A stretch of DNA of 64,000 nt from Vanilla planifolia (taxonomy: Eukaryota > Streptophyta > Magnoliopsida > Asparagales > Orchidaceae): the NCBI GenBank assembly GCA_023846275.1, contig JAIUJO010000086.1, forward strand, positions 632,436 through 696,435. Reading direction: 5' to 3'. Under the pieces are notes generated by a model. The model was not told where the DNA came from. It saw nothing but the letters and a program-made list of their open reading frames with translations, and searched no databases. Every line of letters starts with the position of its first letter. The first letter of the stretch is position 1. Positions 35,480-48,300 of this stretch are shown here, one piece after another. Made by a program: the position numbers and the translations under genes.

Positions 35480-36363
35480 ATTGAAGTGAAGATTCAGCAC
35501 GTCAAAGTTTGCATTGTAATTAACCCTAAACCATAATATGGCAATATGGAAAAAGTGGAATTTTGAACATGTAAGGATCATCTTTTTGAAAGGGCATGCC
35601 TCTCATTTTATACAGATCATATGCAAAGGAAAACAAAGAAATTAAAAAATGTAAAATTGATTTAATTAGCTCTTGCCAAAAATCAATTTGAAAATCTAGC
35701 CTTTTAGTTTGAAAAAATTGATTTTATAAGATGTAGTTACCAAAGCTTAGGTCAAAGTTATTGGAAAATAGATTTCTAAAAAGTTATCATTTTGGCCCAA
35801 AGTTCCCAAGGTCCAAACAATTATGAAACTATGTTATAAGAAGTTGCATTTTTAGTTTTCTATTAGCCAGGTTCACATTGGTCATCAAAATCAACTCTTG
35901 TTGGGGTTTTGTGGATTAACTCAGTGAAATAACACACCATCGAACATGTTGCAGGTAAAATTCAAGTGCTTGTGTTGTGGAACTAGTCATCAGATCATTG
36001 TAGTGTCAATGATGTGTTGGTCAAATTTGAGTTGATCGGTCAAGGATCAAGTTATCGGGTCAATGTGACATAGATGTTGTCGATGATCATATCTGGTTCA
36101 ACGCATAGCAAAGTATGATGGAGATTAGGTGCAGCATTACTAGATCTAGTTTTATTTGGGGTTCCTACAAATTTTGCTACTTTCAGGTTGTCCTCATGGG
36201 TAAGAAAAAGTTGTAGATCTTGGTGTGTTTGTAGTGCATATGTGCTAATATTCTAGATTACACTTTAAAGGCATATTCATTCATCTGTTCTAGAAAAACG
36301 TGGTCCATGTATGCTATTAAATCTAATATGGTCAGTGGTGTGTAACAATCAAAGGCATCAACA
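35480..36363 (-). repeat. 5' LTR of gypsy element A
   Basis: This is the partner of 30,350-31,233 and the same family as the split LTR of B. It is unbroken and so records the sequence as it was before element C entered the B copy. It reads TTTTTGAAAGGGCATGCCTCTCATT around 35,580-35,605, whereas B has the two halves of that sequence about 5.3 kb apart. The outer end is GGCATCAACA at 36,363. A 5' LTR carries the element's promoter, but no TATA box or start can be picked out reliably. Confidence 0.72.
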
Positions 36364-36399
36364 AAAATCGGCCATTTTTGTATCCTTTTTTGCTCGAAA

Positions 36400-39390
36400 G
36401 GTGAGCCTATATAGACAATATCTTAACTCTACATACAAAGAATAGATAATTGATTCCACAAATGTATAAAGAGATGTTTGATTTTTCTTTTAGGCATAAA
36501 AATGTTAATTTATGACCATACTAAGAATCTTACCAAGACTATGTGCTTTGATTGTCCAACAATAATTATTGCACTTAGAAAAAATGCATGTTGTGCTATA
36601 AAGACCTTTACATGTTTTAGAAGTTAGATTGTTTATGACAATAGCTGTTAATCTCAAATAATCCAACTTGTAGTACCAATAGTAATCACATTCTTAGTAA
36701 GTGAAAAGAAGACAAGAATATGGGTAGTAATGAAAAAATACCAAGAGTATTTTTGTTGGCTTACTTTCTAGACAAGTGCACCATTGCATAGTAAGTTGAG
36801 AAGTCATCAAATGTTTTTTTTCAAAAGGTAAACACACAACCTCACCTTGAGTGTTTTTCTCCATGTGGTAGTGGACACCCCTTATATGTTTTGCTATTTG
36901 GAACATAATCTAAGTTGGTCTGTTAGAATGTTAAAGCCAAACTTTCTTAAGACTTTGTGAGTTAGACTCAACCTTCACAAAAATGGCAACTTTTATAACT
37001 AAAACCCAATCAAGTTATAATTCTAAAAAAAATCCCTTTGCTTAAAAAATAGTAAATAAGATTCTATAAAATTTTTGTCATGTGTAGAATATATGAAAAA
37101 TAAAAAAAACATTACCACAAACTTTGTTAATGCATCACATTGATGAGGAAATGATGTACAACAACGTAGTTTACCTCTTCATTAAAACTTCTAATAAGTA
37201 CTTGCAAGCTTTTGATGTTGACAATGGTTTCAAAATATTTAAATATCATAAAATTAATTTAATGAAGGAATAGTAATATTTTATTACATTAAGAAATCTT
37301 ATGCAACACAAATCCTAAAATTTCTTTTTATAAATACTTTAGAATAGTTTTTCTTTCTTAGAATTTCTTTAATACCTTCAAATTGTGAATTTAACATTTA
37401 ACTTTGGCGGATAGGCTTAGAACTAACTTAAGAACATCTACTACCTACACAGCTTTATTGTTTACCTAAATGGTCATGATTACTAGTGATTAATAATTTC
37501 TAGTGAACTAGATATACTTTATGTCAATAATAGTGTCTATATGCATTGTCTTGTTAATGTGCATTTATGCTGACTTTCCACACATATATAATACTATACT
37601 ATTTATTTTTTTGAGTAGGTTAATAGAATTATTTGAAAAATTGTTTCTATATTCTACACAAGGTTCATAGACATTTGTTGGATTCACATTAGATTTATGC
37701 TCGCTTAACAAATACTTAAATTATCTTAAATCTTTGTGTGTCTATAACAATTGTTCTTCAATACATGGATGTTGTCATTTCACTTGATGGATTTTCAAAG
37801 CATTCTGAAACCATTTTTTAGTGAAAAGTGAAAACATTAAAATGATGTATTTTGAAATATTTTTAAAAACATGATGCATGCAAATTCAAACATTTAAGAA
37901 AGAATTTTGGAAAATATCCACAGAAAGTTGTCCCAAAATTGTTCTTGATTTTTTAACATTGTGAAGGATCTTTCTTTCTTTCAAGGCTCCATAATTCTTT
38001 CTGTGTTCAATTTGCTTTTTTGTATTGCAAATTGAAAGTTTGTCTAAGTATCATGAATGATCATGATCCTTTATTGTGTACTCTGTTTGAGCACACTTAT
38101 TGCCCCAATTATGATTTTCAATTAGCTTGATTTGAGGTTCATTTGGACTTAATTTTAAGCCTCATTTTTAGCACATTTGATTTTAATATTTCCAAACTTT
38201 GTAAATTTATTATTCTTTATGTCTTCAATATTTTACACTTTTTGTCTTTTAAAATTATTTTCATTGCACTTCAAAAGATTATGCTAAATAAATTAAAGTT
38301 CATGTAAATTTTGTACATCTCATTGTGTTTTTTCATTTTCTTTAAAATTTTTAATTAAATTATTTGATTGAATATGATTTTTTTAACTTATGATAGAATA
38401 TTTATGGAACTTCTTGTCATATTAATTTATATTATCATTTATTTTATTTTTTTACTTTAAAATTTTATTTTTATTTTAATATGATATTTTCTATTCACTT
38501 TATGGCACTTCAATTTATTTTGATAATTTATTCATAGAAGTTCATCATTTTAAATGTCTAAGAAATTTTAAATATTTTTTGTTTTTAATCTTTAATATTT
38601 TTTTATATCTTTGAAATAGTTCTTGTTTTTTAATTAAACTATTTTTTATTACTTCTTTCATTATTTTGATTAATTGACAAATTTTACCAAAACAATACTT
38701 TTTTGTGTCTATACTTAGAATTTGATTGATATTGGTTTGCTAATTAAGCTTGGATTACAAAAAAAGATATTTTTCACAACAAAATACATACATTTAATAT
38801 TACAGGATTTTTATTATTTTAAATAAAATTTAAAAGTTGAATTTATGCATTAAATATTTGATAAATATTACTTGCAAAAAATGTTATATTTTAAAAAACA
38901 AAAAAAAAACGTTTGTGTGCATTTTCAATGATTGATTTCATTATTGTGAAAGAAGATAAATTATTGAAAAAGAAAAATGTATCACTAAGAGATCAAAAAT
39001 AGCAATATAACATACTAAGTCTGCTCAAACATGTGCACAAAAAAGTTGCCAAAAAAAACACTAGTAATGAAAATTAAATGAAAGGTGCTCTATTAAAAAA
39101 GGGAGTAAAAACAAAGTTTGTCATAGGTAAAATATTGTAATAAAAAGTTCTTAATAAATGTGTTAATAAAAATAAAAATTATGAAAGGAAGAAAATGAAG
39201 TATATTTTTAGGTAATTCAATTATAAACTATATTTTATTAAAAAAATGTTTAAACACTAGAACGTAAAAAGCTTTTAATAAATAAAACATTTCGAAATTA
39301 TTATTAAAAAAATCATTTTTAAACTATAATGATAAGGAATATGTTGAGGTAGACATAGCAAATTTAAAGCAATGCAATAAAATATAACTA
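36400..39390. other. A+T-rich DNA, no gene seen
   Basis: This lies just outside the 5' end of element A. The composition falls quickly to long T and A runs after about 37 kb. A 70-codon minus-strand frame at 36,694-36,906 matches nothing I know. No LTR, motif or RNA gene was recognised. Confidence 0.55.
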
Positions 39391-39399
39391 TTGAGATAA

Positions 39400-40800
39400 T
39401 TACACACATCAAACATTTAAATAGTATGATTAAAATTTAGTCCAAAAATCAACCTTATTGTCAACAAAAAATAAAATAGCCAACATACATGACAACGTAT
39501 TAATTGCCAAAACATTGTCTTTTCAAACAAATATAAAATTATGCCTATATTTATGATAATGAAATAAAAAACAAATATTTATAAAATATATTAGTTATAT
39601 AATTAAAATATTTAAATATTCAAAAAATAAGTTGGGTGACACATTAATGACAAATCTAAAGCAAAAAAATTTTTTAATTTTTTTGAAATATAACTTTACA
39701 TAAAAGCAATAAAGCAGAAAATTATCTTGATAAAAAGAACCTAAGATTTTAAAAGGAATTAGCACAATAGTTTAATATGGTATTATAATAGAAAATATGT
39801 TCTATTTTTTAATATATTTGAAAAAAGGATTACAATAATTAGATTCCAAGATTTTATGTGATAAAACAATATTCCAAAACAATAATTAGAATATGAAATA
39901 AATAAGTTTAATATCTATTTAAATATTCTTACATTATTAAAAAATTTTGCTTAAAAACAATACAAGAAATATAAAAATAAATAAAAATTTTAAGATAATA
40001 ATAAAATCCTTAACATTTAAAATTACTTAGATAACACATCAAAATAAACTTTTATAAAAAATGAGTATTAAAAATAATGTTTTATGAAATAGTTTTTATT
40101 TTTGATGATTTTCAAAAAATTTTCATTATGATTAAAAAGCTCAAATGTTGAAAATGAATTATAAAATATTAAATAATAATTTAAAACAATAATTAAGATA
40201 GCTAAATCCTTAAAATATGATAATATAACGGTACTTATATGGTTTAAAAATAAAATTTTTTATTAATAATCAAAGATAAACAAATTTTAATTCATATGTA
40301 GAAAATTTCAAGAAAATACAATCTTAAAAGAAAATCATTAAGATAGCAAATACTCATATTGTTAAATTGTAAAAGCTCAACTCATTTACCATAACATAAT
40401 AAGAATTTTGAAAACTTTATTAAAAGAATAGATAATTGAATAGAAACTCAAAATGTTGAAATTAGTGACGTTGGATGATATAAAATGGTAGTGAAATATT
40501 CCAAAAAAAAATATGAATGTTTGCCTGATTTTTAAAAATTCTTATGACAACTATAGAGAAGGCATGTGACTACATCAACTAAGGTTTCATATTGTCTATC
40601 TTATGCAAATTGGCTTTTAGAAATGTTTTTTGATTAGATTGCACAATGTATTTCGAAAAGGTATTTGAAAATAAAAGTTAATGATAAGAAATGAAAGAAT
40701 AATTTATTTAAAAAATAATAAACAAAAAATATTTAAATTTAAATAATCTAACACAATGAAGTTGTAAAAATGTTTCTAAATCAGAAATGCAAATGTTCTA
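39400..40800 (+). repeat. long A+T-rich repeat, copy 1
   Basis: This aligns along its length, in the same orientation, with 60,325-61,665. Paired landmarks are TTGGGTGACACATTAATGAC with TTGGGTGACATGTTGGTGAC, AGAAAATTATCTTGATAAAAA with AGAAAATTATCTTGTGAAAAA, and CTTATGACAACTATAGAGAAG with CTTATGATAAATATAGAGAAG. Both copies are stop-filled in all frames, so the unit is non-coding or completely decayed. The right edge is fuzzy. It may be an LTR pair, two solo copies of one element or a segmental duplication. Confidence 0.82.
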
Positions 40801-42600
40801 GTGAAAGAAAAGAATACAATTATTAAAGGCAAAAAAATTGAAAGCTAGGTATAGTTCTATTTAACTTGAATATAAATTATAATTTAAAAAATAAAAAAAA
40901 TATTATCTTGATTAATAAGTGATGGATATGCCGTTACGCAAAAAAAACATAGAAAATTGCAAAATGATGTAGAAGTATAATTTTTCAACTTGGAGACAAT
41001 TTTCCTTTTACATAAATAAAATAATTTTCTAGTTTTTTAAAACATAATTTTAGCATAAATAATAAAAATTATGATTAATTAAAAAATATTATTTTTATGG
41101 TAAATAAAATATTGAAATTTAATTTTTACATTTGATCTTTTAAAAAGGTATTTTGATAATCATAACTAAAAAATAAGTAATAAAATAAAAAAATTAAAAT
41201 TATAAAAATAAAACATTTATGATGTTATAAAAAAATAATATTCAAAACATAATGCATAACACAAATAGCACGTATATTTTAATATAAACTTTTTCAACTC
41301 AATATTGTAATTAATTAAAATATTAACAATAAGAAAATCAATTAGATCACATAACATCACAGTTTTTAAAATGTATTTCTTTAAGCATGCTAATTACCAA
41401 GAACTTACATTGATAAAGAAAGGTATAAAAAAGGCCAAAAATTTAAAATCTCATAGATAATAACTCAATTAATTAATTGAGCAAAATAAGTTTAATTAGT
41501 CAAAAGAATATTATTAAATAACACAAAATTGATTAATATGGTTACATGATCATATGGAAGAAAGAACTAAAGTTTAATTAGAAGAAGTTATTAATATTGG
41601 AAATTAAAAATAGAAAAAGTATGTGTATTTACAGGAAAAAATTATTATATGAAGGCAACAACTTTAAATATCTATTTAGAAAAATAAACTCAAAATATGT
41701 AAGAAGTAAAAATGATTGAATAATGCAAAAAATGTTAGTGCATTGTAGTAAAAAAAAATAAAATCAAAAATATAATTTATTGATATAGATAAAAATATTT
41801 CATATGAATTTTTAATGTTAAATTGTTTTTGTGTAGTCGGGAAAAAATATATTGACGAAATTCTAATTATAGTACTTTTCGATAAGAAAGTTTTAACAAT
41901 TTGAGGGATAGATATTATGTAATTAAAAATAAGATATGAAACATTATAAATAGAATATAATTGTTATATTAAAAAGTTTAAAAATTTAGGTCAAAAAATA
42001 CCAATGAGCACATATAAATAAATAATATGGTAGATAAAAATATATAATCTATGGAAAAATAAAACATAAAAGATATTTAGTGTTACAAATCTATGAACAC
42101 CTGATGTCCACAAGCGGGGCTGAATTATACAAATTTAAACTTAATTAAAATTAAATTTTCTTGGCACATAACTCATGGTGTAATAAATAGTTGTAAGATT
42201 CTTTTAACTTTTGAAGAGAAAATGAAAATAAACTTTAAAAATTTAATATAGATTTTTTATAACAAATAAATTTATGTCACTCTAATAATCTCTTATTAAT
42301 TTTAATATTTCTTTCAAGAAGGTAGATTTTGGAAAACTTATTTATTTTTTAGAAAATAATTTATCTGCTCAAAATCAATCAAACTAAAATCAAGTCACCT
42401 ATTAAATTTTTAAAAAACAAATTAATGTCACTCTAATAATCCCCTATTAAATTTTTAGAAAGTCTTTTTCAACTTTGATAAATCATTATGTCACAATATT
42501 GTTATTCTTAAATAATAAATTAATTAAACAAAAGCAAATGGTTTGAAATTTTTTTAGGAGATTCTATAAAACAATCGCTTGCATCTCTCTTAATCAACTA
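40800..42600. other. very A+T-rich DNA, no gene seen
   Basis: Nothing is recognisable here. The broken pol end of element B begins abruptly at about 42,610, so this stretch lies where the rest of B should be. Either B was truncated there, or later insertion of A+T-rich DNA displaced the remainder. Confidence 0.55.
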
Positions 42601-42609
42601 AAATAAGCT

Positions 42610-43110
42610 TGAATTAACAACACTTTTGTAGTGGCATGTGGTTTCTTTTTAATAGGCTAGATATTGTCTATAGATGTTGATGGGCATAGCTAAAAGTTTT
42701 GCTAATGATGGGCTAAATTGCAAGTGTATGCATTGCTTGTAAGAAGGACATCATGGTCATATAACTTGGGCCATCATATGATAATATTTTCTTTTGTAAT
42801 TGAAAAAACATCAAGTAAAATCTCTCTAAAGTATGGTAAATTAAAGTGGTATAGTTCTTTATTTACTAACATAAATGGATATTTTTTTAATAAAAAATAA
42901 TGTATTGGTTTCGACAATCAGTGTTCTCAAGTTTTTTGCATGCTAAACAATTTGTACAAGTCCCATTGATTATAATGCTATTATTTATAATGAACTTAAA
43001 ATCCTTTTCTCCAAACTTGATGAAGGTATGGAAAGCAATGGCACTTCTACATTCCTCACTTCTCTTAGGTTGGCTAAAGGTATGTTTCAAAACTCTAATG
43101 TGCTAGTGCC
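42610..43110 (-). pseudogene. pol: gypsy B aspartic protease remnant
   Basis: An open minus-strand stretch (43,090-42,887) reads FGEKDFKFIINNSIIINGTC, continuing to NCLACKKLEN. It lines up with the retropepsin loop of element A and of the family, with the active-site aspartate as asparagine. At DNA level the block aligns with 33,340-33,700 of A, for example CATCATGGTCATATAA in both and TTGATGGG at 42,680 against 33,382. Similarity to A ends near 42,610, so reverse transcriptase and integrase are missing. Confidence 0.72.
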
Positions 43111-43199
43111 ATCAATGGCCTCATTGGAGTTGTTATTCTCTAGGTAGGAATACAAAGCATATTCTTTGTTTTTTTATTCTTCCCTAGTGTAAAATTACA

Positions 43200-44060
43200 A
43201 AAAGTTTTCTTTTGTGACATATCTTATTGTGTGTGTTATTGCACAACAATATGACCTCACATTTTACATTAGAAACATGTTACCTTAGGTAACTAATGAA
43301 TATCTTGGTTGGTTTTAACTGTGAGTTTAAGGAGAGGGATTTGTATGGGCTATGTTAGTACATGACTTCTAGATTATCTAACAATGATGGATTAAAAGTT
43401 TAACTTAGTTGATGGTTCAACTCTTTTGGTTAGATAAAGCTTTTGTAGGTGTCAAACTCATTAGAAATCTTATCGACGACTTCCAAGCTGCGAATTATAT
43501 GCCTAAAAAACTCCTTCTGCATATATTATCTCTACAAAGCTCAAAATTACGAAAAGGTGACTAGAGGGTCTTCATTAACACCACAACAAAAATGATACTC
43601 ATCAACATGAGTAATGTGCTCATTAACATATTTTTGTCATTATGTTAGGCAAGTCTTTGGAGATGTAACTGATTCTTTTATCAAAGTCATATGTATCTCT
43701 ATGAGTGGTGATCCCCTTATTAATAGTGGGTGCCTATAACTCAGTTTCTTTTATAACTTAGTTTTGTTAGCAAGCTTCATTTAGGAAAACTACACCTTTG
43801 TTTTTCATCAAGTATAAACCACTAAAAGCAATAGTAAAAGGAAATGTTCCACTCTATGTAGTCTTTAGGGTTTATGCTATATTTTAGGAAGGGAGTATCA
43901 TATTTGATGGACTTTATGATTTTGGCATCATAATTTCCTTAATCTCAACCCAAGAAAGGGTTTTTGATCATAATTATTTTATTAAGGTCGTTGGTAATAT
44001 TAGGTTTGAAAAAGGTATGGTCATTTTGAGCTTGTTCTACACAATCCTAAAACCATATTC
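43200..44060 (-). pseudogene. gag: gypsy B gag remnant
   Basis: The minus strand near 43,880-43,850 reads NPKDYIEWN, preceded by a KSIKYDTPF-type start near 43,910. This matches the capsid entry 'IPxFxGxxNPxxYxEW' and aligns with the equivalent part of A. At about 43,285-43,250 the reading CKM, stop, GHIVVQ is a broken CCHC zinc knuckle (CxxxGHxxxxC), better kept than in A. The knuckle and capsid are followed by protease in the right order. Confidence 0.72.
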
Positions 44061-44785
44061 CTCGCACTAGGCATCAATAGATTATATTCTAATTAGGAGA
44101 CCATGGAGAGTCATTTCTGATTGGTTATGATATGGGTGCTCCATGTTGTAAGTTCAACAAGATATCATGTGCATATATTATACGCATTCGAAAAAAGTAA
44201 AGAAAACCCCTTCTAAGCTTTCTCTTTTTTTTTTAAACTTGCTGCAAAGAAAAGAAAATTAAAAAGAATGCTTAGTTTAGCTTTGCTTTCTTATTCACAT
44301 TGCAAACATTGGCATAATCAAACTTTAAAGCAAGGTTTGATGCGTACTAAGAAACCTTGAAAGGCAACACACACAAGACAACAATCTAGGGAAACTTTAG
44401 TGAAGAGGAAACCAAGAATAACATGGTGGCCATTCCATATGTTATGCTTACAACCACATTAATAACAAAAAGAAAAGCTATTTGGAATAGGTTTTGAAAA
44501 AATAATTTTTTTATAAAGAAATAAAGGAGCATCCTAAAATATTAGAAAGCATTATGGGCAACCGAGAGTAACAAATTGACTTACAAAGTTGGATCAAACA
44601 CTTTAAAAAATACTATTAAGAAAAAGAAGGAAGGCAATAATAGACAGAAGTGGCAGTCCAAGAAAACTTCATGTTTTGAAGTAAAAGGAGAAGCATAGTG
44701 TAGAGAAATAACATATTTAAAAGGAATCAATGAAGTGAAGAAACATCAAAGTAAAAGGAACCAATACTCAGTTGTGATAAGAAGG
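44060..44785 (-). repeat. gypsy B leader
   Basis: This stop-filled sequence aligns with the leader of element A, for example AAAGGCAACACACACAAGA against ATGGCAACGCACATGAGAA, and with the extra leader at 29.8-30.3 kb. It joins the gag remnant to the left half of the B LTR. No reading frame is supported. Confidence 0.62.
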
Positions 44786-44922
44786 CATTGTAATACAATT
44801 GTAGGTGATAACTTTTGGAGTACAATGATTCAATAAATTGTAATTATGATTAATCCTAGACCCAACAAGACAAAATAAAAAAAATTGAACTTTAGACATG
44901 TAAAGATCTTCCTTTTCAATAG
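44785..44922 (-). repeat. gypsy B 5' LTR, inner half
   Basis: This matches the inner end of the A LTR: TTGTAATTATGATTAATCCTAG against TTGTAATTAACCCTAAACCA, and ACATGTAAAGATCTTCCTTTT against ACATGTAAGGATCATCTTTTT. The match stops at ATAG (44,919-44,922), where the LTR of element C begins. It resumes 5.3 kb away at 50,201. Confidence 0.75.
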
Positions 44923-46096
44923 TTACATTATGTAGAATAAATTTAGAGTTCTACTAAAGACTAAATTACAGCCTACAATACTAAAGATGTTTAATAGGTT
45001 ATTGGATAATATAGAAAAGTGATATGTAATAATTTGGATTATGTGATGTCTGTGATATTGTAAACTTTTCAAAGATTGATGTTCGAAAATAATAGCATGG
45101 ATTATTAAGTTGAGTATGAAGAAACTCCTTAAAAATTAAGCACAAAATCATGCAAAAGAGGTTTTTTTTCATATCAAGCTTCACACATAAAATAAATAAT
45201 TTAGAAAAACAATAAATGAAGTTTTCTAAAAGAAGTAATTTCAACTTTAGATTATTACCTAACAAATAAAAGATTAAAATTTTAGATGATGATGCAAATA
45301 TTAGGAGAAGTGAGAATTTATTTTGTTATCGACTCTCTTGATGGAAAATCTCACTTTTGATCATTGTCCCTAACAAAAGATTTGATTATTTGTTCCCCTA
45401 GTAGAAAGTCTTTCACCTTTAATCCTTATCACTTATGAATGAAGTTGGAATCTTCCCAATTAGAATTGAGCTTACAACTTTGTTCATAAATGTGGAAGCA
45501 CACAAACAAAATAAATTTTATTTTATCATTTTTTTCTTATACGATGGACACCCCTATTTGTAAAGATTTTAAAATATTCATCACTAATTTAAACAAATGA
45601 AAAAAATAACAAAATATATGAAATTAATTGAATTAAATAATTCTCAAATATATTTTGAGTCTTAGGCAACGATAATGTTAGGTGGCAAATGGTCGGATGA
45701 AATCAATACAGTGCAGCTAGACATTTTGACACTTCCATTTTTAGTTTTGGGTTGGCACGGATCCTAGAAAATGAACAGGTTGGTTTGACTGGAGGGTTGG
45801 GTTCAGTCGTTTTAGGTTGGTGAGGGTTGAACAGTGGTCAATCAGTGTTCTCATTTAAATTCATGTCTTGGGAACATGGGTCAGCTCGAGGGATGAAAGT
45901 GGGTGCTAACAACGACAGATGACAGCGTTGCTGATACCAAATGGTGACAATTATTGGTTGGTAGAAAACTTATAAAAATAACAATAATTTTAAGCATTTT
46001 TTAAGTTAATTTTGAACAAAAATTTTCATCAATGAAGTTATGGAACTAGTGTGGCACCAATAAATGCATATTTGTGAACTATTTTTAGACACTCCA
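44923..46096 (-). repeat. 3' LTR of gypsy element C
   Basis: This block of about 1.17 kb aligns with 49,120-50,196. Paired words include TGGATTATTAAGTTGAGTA with TAGATTATTAAGCTGAGTA, TTGAGCTTACAACTTTGTTCA with TTGAGCATACACTGTCTGTTC, and GGAACTAGTGTGGCACCA, which is identical in both. It includes a less A+T-rich section at 45.70-45.93 kb. Confidence 0.82.
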
Positions 46097-46339
46097 AGGT
46101 CATCCTCCAAGGGTGAAAGAGGGCTTGGTATATCATATCAGGGTTATGGGTGTAGTATTGTTTTAATATGTATCACATGATATGGTTTTGGATATCATAG
46201 GTAAGTTAAGAGTCCTTGATCAAAAGTTTGCCTTTCCAACAACTGAAAAATTTTTTAACTTTGGATTCTTTGGCAAAAATTCTCATGATCTATAATTTTT
46301 TCCATGTTATCCTTACTTATTATGAAGGCTAATGTGGTT

Positions 46340-46640
46340 GTAGGAACAAGTTCACTCAACATGGTTGAACCAAGAATAAATGGCTCACTAGGTATTTGAT
46401 ATGTGCTTTGTAATAAAATAAATCCTTAATGTTAAAGGTCGCACTACCCTCGTACTCTTTTAACAAATCCAACACATACACATTTGTTCTAAGTTTTTGA
46501 ATAATCCTTAATGTTCTTGCTCCATGTTCCTATAATTCATGTAACTCCAAGAGAGCTGTTCTAGTCTAATTCTAAATATAACGTACTCTCTTTCATGATA
46601 GTTTCTAATATTTCTTTGAGCATTTGATAGTTTCTCATAT
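46340..46640 (-). pseudogene. pol: gypsy C integrase C-terminus
   Basis: Minus-strand readings give KLRTNVYVLDLLKEYEGSAT at about 46,500-46,440, continuing FNIKDLFYY. This is the end of the Ty3/gypsy integrase C-terminal domain (…AYxxDLPxxxxxSxTFNVxDL). An upstream segment, decayed, fits the GPF region. Reverse transcriptase, RNase H and the integrase core are absent: only about 350-500 bases lie between this and the protease tail. Confidence 0.72.
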
Positions 46641-46979
46641 CTTTTATTATTTAGATTAATTTTTTAGATATTATTTTATGAGAGGTAAAAGAAAAAATAA
46701 AAAATAGAAGTTTGAATGTCAACTAATAAAAGAATAAGATTAATGATAGAAATTAGCTTATTATCATGAGCCTATGTAATAAGTTATGGGTTTGGTAAGT
46801 TGATGGCTAACTCATTAATTACAGGAAAAAAAATAAGTCTCTTTGATCTAGAATCTTTCTAACTTTGGTGAAGTGGTTAAGCTTAAATTATTTCTTCCCT
46901 TTTATTTCAATGAATTTTTTATAAATTTATTAGGATTAAGTGATTAAAGCCTATCTTAAGATAGAAAGTGTGTAATGTG

Positions 46980-47360
46980 ATGAAATTTTCTTCATAAAGA
47001 AAAGAACACATGTTAGTTTTATCCTTCAAAGTTACATTTTGATAAAAGAGCATTGCTTTTTCAAGGATAGGATGACCTACTATCTAGGTACGACATCTCA
47101 TAAAACTTAGTTGTTATATTTACCAAATTTTATGAGTGCATAACATCATTGATTAATAAGTATAAAGGTTTTATCTATCCAAGATACAGAGTAAGCATTT
47201 GAGTGTTTCAATAAAGAGGCTCTTATTTGGTCAGTGGAATCAGGTGATATTATATTAATGTAAGTATCATTATCTATGATTATCATATATAATTGTTCCT
47301 TAATTTTTATATTGGTGCTAAAGATGCTAGAACACTTCCAATCATCTAACAATTATGAAG
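46980..47360 (-). pseudogene. pol: gypsy C aspartic protease
   Basis: A 68-codon open stretch (47,352-47,146) contains KEQLYMIIIDNDTYINIIS, the retropepsin loop with its aspartate kept but the following serine or glycine replaced. It then has HSNAYSVSWIDKTF, the family's 'HPxPYxxxWxxK' strand. Just below, DVVPR near 47,085 echoes the DVVPMD motif. Of the three gypsy copies this one best preserves the active-site region. Confidence 0.8.
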
Positions 47361-47619
47361 TTATAGAAGTGCATTTTGCTATTAAATTTTCAATTTTCCT
47401 AATTCTTAATCAATTTTACCATCATGTATTATGTTTTTCTCTTATTTTGACTTTTCTTTTTCATTAACACTTTCTACGTCCATAAACATGGCTCTCTTTT
47501 GGTAGTTTGTAGCTACACATCCCTTTTCAAGGCACATAAAATATGGAATTTTTTATTATGTGAGTTGGCTTGAAGAAGGTTATAAAAGGGTGGGTGGTAA
47601 TATGAGTTTAAGATGTTTA

Positions 47620-48300
47620 TAAACTATGATGGATGAGGCAAATGAAGTGTTAGTATGAGTGCATTGAGAAATTGAGGTGTAGGCCTTTGAAGAGTTTGCC
47701 TTGTCATTTCTTTGAAAATAATTATTTCTACTTTTTTCCTATTTTTAGTTATGTCATAAGCTTTCTTTTGAGTAGTAACATTTCTTAAGTTAAGCTCAGC
47801 ATGTGTGTATTTCTTCAAACATATCCTAAAATGGATAGTCTTATACTCTTGGATTCATCTATATCACATTTAAGTTTAGAATCCTCAAATTTGTTAATGT
47901 ACTTCTCAAAAGGTCTACCACCTAACGAAAATCATTTATCCAATATTTTGGCATTATAACTATTGGAACATACTTGTTGTACAACATAACCATAAAATTT
48001 CTTCAAGATGTGGATACTTATTCATCATTGATATCATATTATCATTCTAAGTTTCTTAATAATCTATAAGTAGTATCGTTTAGTTTATCCTTAATAAATT
48101 TATATTTTTTTACTTATTTGATGTCAATTAAAGTAATCATCAAATTAGTCTATTAGTTAGTATAATCTTTAGAATCATAGTGACCATAAAACGTTAAGGC
48201 ATCCAATTCCACATTAGGGATGTGCTCTTTATCTTGATGCCTCTCAGGTCTTTCTTCTTAACTTGATATATCAAGATAATCATTTGGTTTGACTTATCTA
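47620..48300 (-). pseudogene. gag: gypsy C gag
   Basis: Going down the minus strand, a capsid entry of the IPxFxGxxD type lies near 48,230-48,190. It is followed by the strongest block at about 47,920-47,840, which reads GGRPFEKYINKFEDSKLKCD. The readings IDESKSIRLSILGY, HAELNLRNVTTQKKAYDI and KNRKKVE then follow, the order of the plant gypsy capsid (YxxxFxxLxxRCxIDE…F..GL…EL.L..v.tl.eAy). A 64-codon frame (47,818-47,624) covers the last part. Confidence 0.8.

Larger units (their letters stand above)
30350..36363 (-). mobile_element. Ty3/gypsy element A with two LTRs
   Basis: The order on the minus strand is 5' LTR, leader, gag, protease, reverse transcriptase, integrase C-terminus, 3' LTR. 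Protease, then reverse transcriptase, then integrase is the Ty3/gypsy order. The internal region is about 4.2 kb because RNase H, the integrase core and part of gag are deleted. The element cannot move by itself. A partial leader outside the 3' LTR suggests a former tandem with a second copy sharing that LTR. Confidence 0.8.

Noticed and set aside
42900-43106. 68-codon plus-strand open frame
   Set aside because: It is opposite the protease remnant of element B, which is supported both by protein motif and by DNA alignment with element A.
45925-45945. GATACCA inside the element C LTR, considered as the complement of a primer-binding site
   Set aside because: It lies well within the 1.17 kb repeat shared by both ends of C, and the equivalent position in the other LTR copy lacks it. 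The site at 49,106-49,117 is correctly placed instead.
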